A DNA stretch of 64,000 bases from Sphingobacteriia bacterium 28-36-52 (GTDB lineage: Bacteria > Bacteroidota > Bacteroidia > Chitinophagales > Chitinophagaceae): the NCBI GenBank assembly GCA_002281575.1, contig NCGN01000009.1, positions 1 to 64,000 on the forward strand, given 5' to 3'. The translations under genes and the position numbers were made by a program. Every line of letters starts with the position of its first letter. The stretch's first letter is position 1. Shown in pieces: positions 32,995 to 41,131 of this stretch. Below the pieces are notes generated by a model. That model was not told the DNA's origin and ran no database searches. It saw nothing but the letters and a program-made list of their open reading frames with translations.

Positions 32995-35625
32995 ATGTTT
33001 AGGAAATTTCTTTTATTCATTTTTTGTAGTGTATTACTCTTCCAACTCAATGCCGCGCATTTAAAAGGGGGGTGGATTCAATACGAATATATTGGAGATG
33101 GATCCATTGCCAATAGTTCAAGGTATAGAATTACCGTAAGGCAATATTTAGATTGCAACTCAACTCAAAATCAAAGAGATGCTGTTGTACATATTGGAAT
33201 TTTTAATGGCGCTTCCAATGCACTAATTGAAACCAGAACTGTTCCTTTAAGTGGAACAGATAATCCTGATAAAACAACCTATGACCCTTGTTTAAGTTCA
33301 AGACCAAAAGTTTGTTATATCATTGACCGTTATACAGTTGAAGTTGATTTACTCAATATTGCAGAAGGGTATACATTAGCTGTTCAACGTTGTTGTAGAA
33401 TTGCCAATATTGCCAATGTAGGTGCTATTTCTGCAACCATTGGCGTAAGTTATACCAATACCATCCCTGGGATTATTAATGGAACTAGTTTTGCTAAAAA
33501 CAGTAGTCCAGTGTATGCACAAAGAGATACAGCCATTGTATGTTTCAATTCTCCCTTTACTTTTGACTTTAGTGCAACAGATGCCGATGGCGACAGTTTA
33601 TCATATGCATTGTGCACAGGACTAACTGGAGGCGGTCAAGGAGCACCGCAGCCGAATCCTCCATCCAATCCACCGTATGCAGGCGTACCTTATCAGCCCC
33701 CCTATACAGGAACTACACCCATGTCAGCTAACGTTACTATTAATCCTGTCACTGGTTTAATTAGTGGTATTGCTCCTGGCATTCCAGGAGAATACATTGT
33801 TGCCGTTTGTGCCAGTGAATTTAGAAATGGAATTAAAATTGGAGAAACCAGAAAAGAAATTCATATTCAAGTTGCAGACTGTTCTTTATCTGCTGCAGAC
33901 CTTAAACCTACTTATATCACTTGCAACGGTTTTACATTGAGTTTTCAAAATGAATCATCCGGTTCTGTGTCTAATTATCTCTGGGATTTTGGGGTAACCA
34001 ACAGCACTACAGATATTTCAACTGATCCTACCCCTACTTATACATATGCAGACACTGGAACTTATCAATTAAAATTAAAAGTGACCAATACGGGGGGATG
34101 TCAAGACTCTGCTTTTGCAGAAGTGCGTATTTACCCTGGGTTTGCTCCAGATTTTACAGTTACTGGAACCTGCTTTATTAACGAATACAATTTTAAAGAC
34201 GCCACAGTTAGCCAATACGGAACAGTAAATAGTTGGAGATGGAATTTTGGAGACAATACTACCCTTGCTGATACTACTATTGCAAAAGACAGTACTTGGA
34301 AATATCCTGCACCAGTAAATACCAATGTAACATTGGTGGTTACCAATAGTAAAGGTTGCATAGACAGCATCACTAAACCATTTGTTGTTTTAGACAAGCC
34401 CTTACTAAACTTGGCTTTTAAAGACACCCTAATTTGCAGTATAGACACCCTTCCTTTATTTGCCAATATTGGTGCTGGAACCATTAACTGGACCACAGAT
34501 ATACCTGGAAGTTTATCAAGAATTTCAAATAGAAATATTGCGAACCCATTGGTTTATCCAGTTGATACAACCCGGTATATTATTACGCTCAACAACAATG
34601 GATGTATTAATCAGGATACGGTAACGGTGAATGTGTTAGATTTTATTTCGGTAGATGCAGGTCCTTCCGCAACCATTTGCCAAACAGATACCATTCAATT
34701 ACAAACGGTAAGCGATGCTTTAAGTTATCAATGGACTTCTACTTCGGGTGCACTTGTTGATCCGGTTAAATTTCCGAGGTTAGCTCCACTGCAAAATGAA
34801 ACATATTATGTTACTGCGAACTTAGGGTATTGCCAAGCAAGAGATTCCGTACGAATCAATGTAGCGCCTTATCCACAGGTGTCGGTAGGAGCAGATACGG
34901 TCATTTGTTTTGGTAATAGACTTAACCTGCCTGCAACTATTATTGGTAGTAGTTTTCAATGGGTCCCAACCAATTCAATGATTAATTCAACTACCTTGAA
35001 TCCATTAGCAGGCCCTTCTAAAACTACTGCTTACACCTTAACTGTTTCAGATACTTTGGGCTGCAATAAATCGGTTACAGATACCATCATCGTAAGAGTG
35101 GTTCCACCCATTGTAGTAAATGCAGGGCCAGATACAGTAGCTTTACCAGACCAACCTGTTCAGTTAAACGCATCAGGCTTGGGACAATTTAGTTGGTCTC
35201 CTACAACTGGGCTTAGCGATCCTACCATTGCCAATCCCATTGTTACTTTACCTGCAGGTACCGACTCAATAACCTACACGGTAAGGGTAACCGGTGACGG
35301 AGGTTGTTTTGGGGAAGACCAAATGAAAGTAAAAGTATTTGTGGGTGGGCCTGAAATATTTATTCCATCTGGATTTACACCCAATGGAGATGGTAAAAAT
35401 GATGTTTTAAGACCCGTTACGGTAGGTATAACAAAATTGAATTATTTCACCATTTTCAATAGATGGGGACAGCGCATTTATACATCCACCGAATTAAATA
35501 AAGGATGGGATGGCACTTATAAAGGGGAACCACAACCTTCTGGAACTTATGTGTTTCAAGCAGAGGGTATAGACTATTTAGGTAAGCGTGTTTATAAAAA
35601 AGGTACGGCTGTACTTATTAGATAG
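32995..35625 (+). CDS. Large secreted PKD-domain protein with CHU_C (T9SS type B) C-terminus, copy 2
   Basis: From the ATG at 32995 the 876-residue protein has a signal peptide (MFRKFLLFIFCSVLLFQLNA) followed by AHLKGGWIQYEYIG. The layout is the same as in the preceding gene: PKD domains (FQNESSGSVSNYLWDFG, SWRWNFGDNT), repeated NNGC...DTV domains and the terminal PSGFTPNGDGKNDVLRPVTVG...KKGTAVLIR. The two are tandem paralogues, nearly identical in the last 90 residues and more divergent at the N-terminus, as expected when the sorting domain is conserved and the binding part varies. It is likely type IX secretion cargo. Confidence 0.88.
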   Translation: MFRKFLLFIFCSVLLFQLNAAHLKGGWIQYEYIGDGSIANSSRYRITVRQYLDCNSTQNQRDAVVHIGIFNGASNALIETRTVPLSGTDNPDKTTYDPCLSSRPKVCYIIDRYTVEVDLLNIAEGYTLAVQRCCRIANIANVGAISATIGVSYTNTIPGIINGTSFAKNSSPVYAQRDTAIVCFNSPFTFDFSATDADGDSLSYALCTGLTGGGQGAPQPNPPSNPPYAGVPYQPPYTGTTPMSANVTINPVTGLISGIAPGIPGEYIVAVCASEFRNGIKIGETRKEIHIQVADCSLSAADLKPTYITCNGFTLSFQNESSGSVSNYLWDFGVTNSTTDISTDPTPTYTYADTGTYQLKLKVTNTGGCQDSAFAEVRIYPGFAPDFTVTGTCFINEYNFKDATVSQYGTVNSWRWNFGDNTTLADTTIAKDSTWKYPAPVNTNVTLVVTNSKGCIDSITKPFVVLDKPLLNLAFKDTLICSIDTLPLFANIGAGTINWTTDIPGSLSRISNRNIANPLVYPVDTTRYIITLNNNGCINQDTVTVNVLDFISVDAGPSATICQTDTIQLQTVSDALSYQWTSTSGALVDPVKFPRLAPLQNETYYVTANLGYCQARDSVRINVAPYPQVSVGADTVICFGNRLNLPATIIGSSFQWVPTNSMINSTTLNPLAGPSKTTAYTLTVSDTLGCNKSVTDTIIVRVVPPIVVNAGPDTVALPDQPVQLNASGLGQFSWSPTTGLSDPTIANPIVTLPAGTDSITYTVRVTGDGGCFGEDQMKVKVFVGGPEIFIPSGFTPNGDGKNDVLRPVTVGITKLNYFTIFNRWGQRIYTSTELNKGWDGTYKGEPQPSGTYVFQAEGIDYLGKRVYKKGTAVLIR

Positions 35626-35627
35626 TT

Positions 35628-35635
35628 TATTTTTG
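35628..35635 (+). promoter_or_regulatory. Possible -7 box before the short-chain dehydrogenase
   Basis: TATTTTTG ends five bases before the ATG at 35641. No -33 TTTG is seen at the right spacing, so this is weak. It could provide an internal promoter in the guaB gene run. Confidence 0.3.
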
Positions 35636-35640
35636 CACCT

Positions 35641-36396
35641 ATGACAAAAACAATTTTTATTACTGGCGCTACGGCTGGTTTTGGTAAAGCAACTGCTGAA
35701 CATTTTGCTGCTGCTGGTTGGAACTGTATTATTACAGGAAGAAGACAAGACAGACTAACCGAACTTGCTGGTACTTTACAAAATAAGTACCCTGTTCAAA
35801 TACATACGCTTTGCTTTGACGTACAAAATAAAGAAGCGGTTTTTGCTGCAATTAATAGTTTGCCTGCTGAATGGCATTCGATTGATGTGTTGTTAAATAA
35901 TGCAGGGTTGGCATTGGGAAGAGACTCTTTTGAGTTGGCCAATTTAGACGATTGGGATACCATGCTTGATACCAATGTTAAAGGGCTTATGTATGTAACA
36001 AAAGCGGTACTGCCTTTCATGATTGCCAAAAAGAATGGTCATATCATTAATATAGGTTCTACTGCGGGCAAAGAAGTGTACAAAGACGGGAACGGATATT
36101 GTGCATCAAAGCATGCAGTTGATGCCATCAGCAAAGCCATGCGTATCGATTTATTGCCACATCAAATTAAAGTAACTGCCATTCATCCTGGCGCCGCAGA
36201 AACGGAGTTTTCGTTAGTAAGATTTAAAGGAGACGATCAAAAAGCCAATGCAGTTTATGATGGATATAAAGCATTGGAAGCAAAAGATATTGCAGCAATA
36301 ATTTATTATGCTTCTACATTACCTGCCCATGTTTGCATCAACGATTTAGTGGTTACTTGTTTGTCTCAGGCTAACTCCTTTTACTTACATAAATAA
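35641..36396 (+). CDS. Short-chain dehydrogenase/reductase (YdfG-like)
   Basis: The 251-residue cytosolic enzyme has the Rossmann glycine motif TGATAGFGKAT, an arginine-containing GRRQDRL that suggests NADP preference, NNAGLALG, the catalytic serine in NIGSTAGKEVY and the YCASKHAV active site (YxxxK). It resembles the NADP-dependent 3-hydroxy acid / serine dehydrogenase group. The exact substrate is not certain. It precedes the nitronate monooxygenase gene by five bases. Confidence 0.88.
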   Translation: MTKTIFITGATAGFGKATAEHFAAAGWNCIITGRRQDRLTELAGTLQNKYPVQIHTLCFDVQNKEAVFAAINSLPAEWHSIDVLLNNAGLALGRDSFELANLDDWDTMLDTNVKGLMYVTKAVLPFMIAKKNGHIINIGSTAGKEVYKDGNGYCASKHAVDAISKAMRIDLLPHQIKVTAIHPGAAETEFSLVRFKGDDQKANAVYDGYKALEAKDIAAIIYYASTLPAHVCINDLVVTCLSQANSFYLHK

Positions 36397-36401
36397 TACC
36401 T

Positions 36402-37358
36402 ATGCAATTAACTGGCAACCCTTCAGCTATTACTCAGTTATTTGGAATTAAATATCCAATTATTCAGGCCGGAATGATTTGGGCTAGTGGTTGGAAATTA
36501 GCAAGTGCAGTTAGCAATGCAGGTGGATTAGGAATTATTGGAGCAGGTTCCATGTATCCTGATGTTTTAAGGGAACATATTCAACAATGCAAATTGGCAA
36601 CCAATTTACCATTTGCAGTAAATATCCCTTTATTATATCCAGACCTTGGAGCAATTGTGCAGATAATTATTGATGAAAAAGTACCTATTGTTTTTACTAG
36701 TGCGGGTAATCCTAAAACCTATACCCCATTATTTAAACAACATGGAATTAAAGTAGTACATGTGGTAAGTAGTTCCAAATTTGCATTGAAAGCACAAGAT
36801 GCGGGTTGTGATGCAGTAGTTGCGGAAGGTTTTGAAGCAGGAGGGCATAATGGTAGAGAAGAAACCACTACCCTTGTTTTGATACCCGCAGTAAAAAAAC
36901 AAATTCAGATTCCATTAATTGCTGCTGGTGGAATTGCAACAGGACAGCAAATGTATGCAGCAATAGCATTAGGCGCAGATGGGGTTCAAGTAGGTAGTCG
37001 TTTTGTATGCAGCCATGAAGCATCTTCTCATATGCAATTTAAAGAAGCAGTTATAAAAGCCGGTGAAGGAGACACTCAATTGAGTATGAAAAAATTGGTG
37101 CCCGTTCGATTATTAAAAAACGATTTTTTTAATCAAGTTGCAGCTGCAGAACATAGAGGAGCAGACGAAGCGGAATTGACTCATTTATTAGGTAGAGCCC
37201 GAGCCAAAAAAGGCATGTTCGAAGGAGACCTTTCAGAAGGTGAATTAGAAATAGGTCAAGTAGCTGCTTTAATAAATGAAATAAAAACAGCTGGAGAAAT
37301 TGTAACAGAAATGGTAGCTGAATTTAATGCCTGTGTTGGTTCTATTAAATTGATTTAA
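36402..37358 (+). CDS. Nitronate monooxygenase family flavoprotein
   Basis: The 318-residue FMN-dependent TIM-barrel protein begins with the family pattern KYPIIQAGMIWASGWKLASAVSNAGGLGIIGAG. It continues with VVAEGFEAGGHNGREE and PLIAAGGIATGQQMYAAIALGADGVQVGSRF, the phosphate-binding region. Members oxidise alkyl nitronates, and some related enzymes act as enoyl reductases, so the substrate is uncertain. Its end overlaps the converging nucleotidyltransferase gene by four bases. Confidence 0.87.
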   Translation: MQLTGNPSAITQLFGIKYPIIQAGMIWASGWKLASAVSNAGGLGIIGAGSMYPDVLREHIQQCKLATNLPFAVNIPLLYPDLGAIVQIIIDEKVPIVFTSAGNPKTYTPLFKQHGIKVVHVVSSSKFALKAQDAGCDAVVAEGFEAGGHNGREETTTLVLIPAVKKQIQIPLIAAGGIATGQQMYAAIALGADGVQVGSRFVCSHEASSHMQFKEAVIKAGEGDTQLSMKKLVPVRLLKNDFFNQVAAAEHRGADEAELTHLLGRARAKKGMFEGDLSEGELEIGQVAALINEIKTAGEIVTEMVAEFNACVGSIKLI

Positions 37359-38347
37359 CCAAAATCAATTTCCGTATTGTCTCCAATATTTAAACTTCTG
37401 CTCAAGCCTTTTACAGAAGCATCGCTTCCAATTAATGAATTGTCTAAAACCACTTCGAATAAATTGGTATAAGAACCAATGATGCTATCGCGTATGATAG
37501 AATGTTTTACTGTAGTATTGGCTCCTATAGCAACATGTGGCCCAATTATAGAATGTGAAATATCACAACCAGGCGCAATACTTACTGGGGGTATAATAAT
37601 CGTGTCTTTAAAATCATGTATATATTGAATATTTCCACCAAACTTTTTTAGCAGTGTAGCGTTGCTTTCTAAGAGGCTTTCTTTTTTGCCGCAATCGAAC
37701 CAACTCTTCACTTTAAATGATTGAAATTTGGCTCCCCTTTTAATCATGCAATCCAACGCATCGGTTAAGTTATACTCTCCTTGTGTTTTAATGTCTTGCA
37801 TAAATAAATGATGCAGACATTCAAACAAAAAATGCGTCTCTTTAATTTTATACAATCCAACCAACGCCATATTGCTTTTAGGAATAGAAGGTTTTTCTAC
37901 AACTTGCTCAATAAATCCTTCTTCATCAATAGAAGCCACGCCAAAATTTCTTGGATCATCTACTTTTTTTACCCCCAACATACTATAAGGACTATCCACT
38001 ACTTCTTTTACATCGTATTCGCAAATGGTATCTCCTAAAACAACAAATACTTCATCTTCACCTACAATGTTCTTAGTTAACTCAATGGCATGTCCTGTTC
38101 CCTGTCTTTCATTTTGAAAAACAAAATGCGTGGTTAAATCTGGATAGGTTTGTTTAACGTAATCTTGAATTTTTTCACCTAAGTATCCAACAATAAAAAT
38201 AAACTCTGTGATGCCCGCATCTCTTAATTGATCTACAATAAAACTTAAGATGGTCTTTCCTGCAATAGGAATGAGGGCTTTAGGTTGTGTATAGGTATGC
38301 GGTCTTAGTTTAGTTCCTGCACCCGCAACTGGTATAATAGCTTTCAT
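37355..38347 (-). CDS. Sugar-phosphate nucleotidyltransferase with left-handed beta-helix tail
   Basis: The 330-residue enzyme has the nucleotidyltransferase signature IPVAGAGTKLRPHTYTQPKALIPIAGK, the metal-binding VVLGDTICEYD and VEKPSIPKSN. A C-terminal run of hexapeptide-like repeats follows (HSIIGPHVAIGANTTVKHSIIRDSIIG, about 245-325). It activates a sugar 1-phosphate to an NDP-sugar, probably as glucose-1-phosphate thymidylyl- or uridylyltransferase. The repeat tail may add an acyltransferase-like or oligomerising part. It faces the nitronate monooxygenase gene and diverges from glyA. Confidence 0.87.
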   Translation of the reverse strand: MKAIIPVAGAGTKLRPHTYTQPKALIPIAGKTILSFIVDQLRDAGITEFIFIVGYLGEKIQDYVKQTYPDLTTHFVFQNERQGTGHAIELTKNIVGEDEVFVVLGDTICEYDVKEVVDSPYSMLGVKKVDDPRNFGVASIDEEGFIEQVVEKPSIPKSNMALVGLYKIKETHFLFECLHHLFMQDIKTQGEYNLTDALDCMIKRGAKFQSFKVKSWFDCGKKESLLESNATLLKKFGGNIQYIHDFKDTIIIPPVSIAPGCDISHSIIGPHVAIGANTTVKHSIIRDSIIGSYTNLFEVVLDNSLIGSDASVKGLSRSLNIGDNTEIDFG

Positions 38348-38430
38348 TGGGAGGTAATTTATCCATGTCCGATTCTCACTTATTCCTATCTATATCGGCC
38401 AAATGGGGCTGTAAAATAGTAAATAACGCG

Positions 38431-38438
38431 TAAATTTG
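38431..38438 (+). promoter_or_regulatory. Possible -7 box of glyA
   Basis: TAAATTTG, 15 bases before the chosen glyA ATG. It overlaps the upstream in-frame TTG at 38436, which argues against that codon as start. No clear -33 element. Confidence 0.35.
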
Positions 38439-38453
38439 GCAAAAATACACTTC

Positions 38454-39734
38454 ATGCAGAGAGATACACTGGTTTTTGACCTAATTAGAAAAGAGTTAGA
38501 AAGACAGCGCCACGGAATTGAGCTAATTGCTTCTGAAAATTTCACCAGCCTTCAAGTAATGCAGGCAATGGGTAATGTAATGACCAATAAATACGCAGAA
38601 GGGTATCCTGGCAGAAGGTATTATGCAGGATGTGAAATTGTAGACCAAACTGAACAATTGGCCATTGATCGTTTAAAAGAAATTTTTGGTGTTGAATATG
38701 CAAACGTACAGCCCCATAGTGGTGCGCAGGCAAACGCTGCGGTTGCTTTAGCGGTTTTACAACCAGGTGATGCAACTTTAGGCTTAGACCTTAGTATGGG
38801 TGGTCACTTAACGCACGGTAGTGCGGTAAATTACTCTGGTAAATTATACCAACCCCATTTTTATGGTGTTACCAGAGAAGAAGGCCTAATTGATTATGAA
38901 ATGTTAGAAGCAAAAGCCCGTGAAGTAAAACCTAAACTAATTTATTGTGGCGCTAGTGCTTACAGCAGAGATTGGGATTACGCACGAATTAGAAAAGTAG
39001 CAGACGAAGTAGGTGCTTTAGTGTTGGCCGATATAGCACACCCAGCGGGTTTGATTGCAAAAAAATTATTGAACTCTCCTTTTGAACACTGTCATTTTGT
39101 AACTTCTACTACGCATAAAACTTTGCGTGGACCAAGAGGAGGCATCATTATGATGAACAAAGATTTTGAAAATCCTTGGGGATTAAAAGATGTAAAAGGA
39201 AATATCAGAATGATGAGCAACTTATTAGATATGGCTGTGTTTCCTGGTATTCAAGGAGGTCCATTGCAACATGTCATTGCGGCAAAAGCAGTGGCTTTTG
39301 GTGAAATTTTATCGGATGAGTTTTTAGTTTACCAACAGCAGGTTCAAAAAAATGCACAAGCTATGGCTAAAGCATTTGTAAATAAAGGTTACCATATTAT
39401 TAGTGGTGGTACCGATAACCATTTAATGTTGATAGACTTAAGAAACAAAAATATCAGTGGTAAAAAAGCAGAACAAGCTTTGGTACTAGCCGACATTACT
39501 GCCAATAAAAACATGGTCCCTTACGATGACAAGTCTGCCTTTGTAACTTCAGGTATCCGTTTTGGGGTTGCTGCAGTTACAACTCGTGGTATGACTGAAA
39601 CACATATGCCTTTTATTGTAGACTCAATTGATCGGGTATTAATGAATGCAGAAGACGTTCAAATTATTGGCGCAGTTCGTAATCAAGTAAACGAATTCAT
39701 GGAACAATTCATCCTTTACCCAGAAATGGGCTAA
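38454..39734 (+). CDS. glyA: Serine hydroxymethyltransferase
   Basis: The ATG at 38454 gives [30 protein letters not shown], the normal family start, and a 426-residue PLP enzyme that converts serine and tetrahydrofolate to glycine and methylene-tetrahydrofolate. The PLP lysine is Lys222 in [26 protein letters not shown] and [10 protein letters not shown] are also clear. It is functionally linked to folD in one-carbon metabolism, although not adjacent. The DUF4293 gene follows after 15 bases in the same direction. Confidence 0.97.
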   Translation: MQRDTLVFDLIRKELERQRHGIELIASENFTSLQVMQAMGNVMTNKYAEGYPGRRYYAGCEIVDQTEQLAIDRLKEIFGVEYANVQPHSGAQANAAVALAVLQPGDATLGLDLSMGGHLTHGSAVNYSGKLYQPHFYGVTREEGLIDYEMLEAKAREVKPKLIYCGASAYSRDWDYARIRKVADEVGALVLADIAHPAGLIAKKLLNSPFEHCHFVTSTTHKTLRGPRGGIIMMNKDFENPWGLKDVKGNIRMMSNLLDMAVFPGIQGGPLQHVIAAKAVAFGEILSDEFLVYQQQVQKNAQAMAKAFVNKGYHIISGGTDNHLMLIDLRNKNISGKKAEQALVLADITANKNMVPYDDKSAFVTSGIRFGVAAVTTRGMTETHMPFIVDSIDRVLMNAEDVQIIGAVRNQVNEFMEQFILYPEMG

Positions 39735-39749
39735 TCTAATTCATTAGCT

Positions 39750-40172
39750 ATGCTACAAAGAATACAAAGTATTTGGTTATTGTTGGCTGCCGCAATGAGT
39801 GCGCTTAGTTTAAAATTCTCTTTCTTCAGTGGCAATAAGCTAAACGCAGAAACCAATGTAAAAGAATGGGTTGAATATACAGCAGCTAAAGGCAGTTTAA
39901 ACGCCATTTTAACGATTGCAATTTGCGTGGCTACATTGGTATGTATTTTTATGTATAAAGACAGAAAAAGACAATTGTTGATTAGCTTGATTGTACTGTC
40001 TGTTTCATTATTGAATATTTTTTTATACTACAATTCAAGCAAAACATTTACAGAATCCAATACCGATTTAACTGCTTTAATTAGCTTGTCCATCCCTGTA
40101 TTTTTGGTATTGGCTGCATTAGGTATTTATAAAGATGAGCAATTGGTAAAAAACGCAGATAGATTAAGATAA
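39750..40172 (+). CDS. DUF4293 family membrane protein
   Basis: The 140-residue protein begins MLQRIQSIWLLLAAAMSALSLKFSF, the typical DUF4293 start, and has four hydrophobic segments (about residues 8-22, 47-65, 73-91 and 103-120). It ends in a short charged tail. The family is confined mostly to Bacteroidota and its function is not known. It is probably cotranscribed with glyA and is followed by a terminator. Confidence 0.85.
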   Translation: MLQRIQSIWLLLAAAMSALSLKFSFFSGNKLNAETNVKEWVEYTAAKGSLNAILTIAICVATLVCIFMYKDRKRQLLISLIVLSVSLLNIFLYYNSSKTFTESNTDLTALISLSIPVFLVLAALGIYKDEQLVKNADRLR

Positions 40173-40189
40173 GTATTACAAAAAAAAAG

Positions 40190-40219
40190 AAGCGCAGTAT
40201 CCCCTCAGTTACTGCGCTT
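40190..40219. terminator. Terminator hairpin after DUF4293
   Basis: AAGCGCAGTA and TACTGCGCTT form a 10-bp stem with a 10-base loop. The plus strand has only a broken T run (TTTGTTGTT), and the minus strand has a long one. Confidence 0.7.
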
Positions 40220-40390
40220 TGTTGTTAAATCCATTTACTGAATTAAACTGTGTTAAAACTAACCCTAAATGGTAGTTGGAAAATGGGAAAGTAGACCATG
40301 TACAGTAATTAGTAGATAAGTCGCCTGTTTTAGTAGACAAATGATGCTACAACAAACAAAAAGAATACATTCGTATAGTAATACCGCCTT

Positions 40391-41131
40391 ATGTACCAAT
40401 GCATTATAGCAGATGACCACTTAGTGGAAAGAGCATTACTAACATCCTATATCAAAAAAATACCTTCCTTAGAGCTGGCTGCTGAATGCAAAACAGGGTT
40501 AGAGGTTTTGTCTATTTTAAAAGACCAACCAATCGATATTATTTTTTCCGATGTAGACATGCCCGATCTTACCGGAATAGAATTGGTAAAAACTTTAAAG
40601 AATCCACCAGTATTTGTATTTATTTCTTCATTTCCAGAATATGCAGCCGAAGGATTTAATTTAGATATTATTGATTTTGCAGTTAAGCCTATTTCGTTCG
40701 ACAGATTTGTAAAAGCAGTAAATAAAGCTATTGAATACATTGAATTGAAAAAAACGTCTTCTTCTGCAACTGCTTCTATTCAACATGAAGGCACCGAAGA
40801 ATACTTCTTTATTAAAGACAATAAAGGAATAACAAGGGTAAACAACAACAATGTTTTATACATTGAAAGTATGGGAGACTTTTCTAAAATTTATACCCAA
40901 GATCAAAAAACATTGGTGATGTTGGTAGGTTTAAAAAATGCTGAGACACAATTGCAATCAAAAAGATTTATTAGAGTGCACAAACAATATTTGGTGAATA
41001 CTGAACATATTATTCAGGTATTAGCCAATGAAATTATCCTTACCAATAAAGTGTCTATTCCGTTGAGTAATGCATACAAACAAACCTTGAATGATTCTGT
41101 AATAGACAAACTCCTTTTAAAAAGATTCTAG
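40391..41131 (+). CDS. LytTR-family response regulator
   Basis: The 246-residue protein has a receiver domain (about 1-120) with the acidic pair in IIADDH, the phospho-acceptor Asp in IIFSDVDMPDLTG, the switch serine in VFISSFPEYA and Lys in DFAVKPISFDRF. The LytTR DNA-binding domain (about 140-240) shows YIESMGDFSKIYT and KRFIRVHKQYLVN. It should act as a transcription factor. Its natural partner may be the converging histidine kinase, with which it shares the four bases CTAG at the stop codons. The 170 bases before it hold no clear promoter. Confidence 0.92.
   Translation: MYQCIIADDHLVERALLTSYIKKIPSLELAAECKTGLEVLSILKDQPIDIIFSDVDMPDLTGIELVKTLKNPPVFVFISSFPEYAAEGFNLDIIDFAVKPISFDRFVKAVNKAIEYIELKKTSSSATASIQHEGTEEYFFIKDNKGITRVNNNNVLYIESMGDFSKIYTQDQKTLVMLVGLKNAETQLQSKRFIRVHKQYLVNTEHIIQVLANEIILTNKVSIPLSNAYKQTLNDSVIDKLLLKRF

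Noticed and set aside
38436..38453. TTG start for glyA
   Set aside because: The TTG overlaps a TAnnTTTG box and the added residues are not part of the SHMT family.
40220..40390. Small gene or RNA between DUF4293 and the LytTR regulator
   Set aside because: No open frame with coding character and no structured element beyond the terminator.
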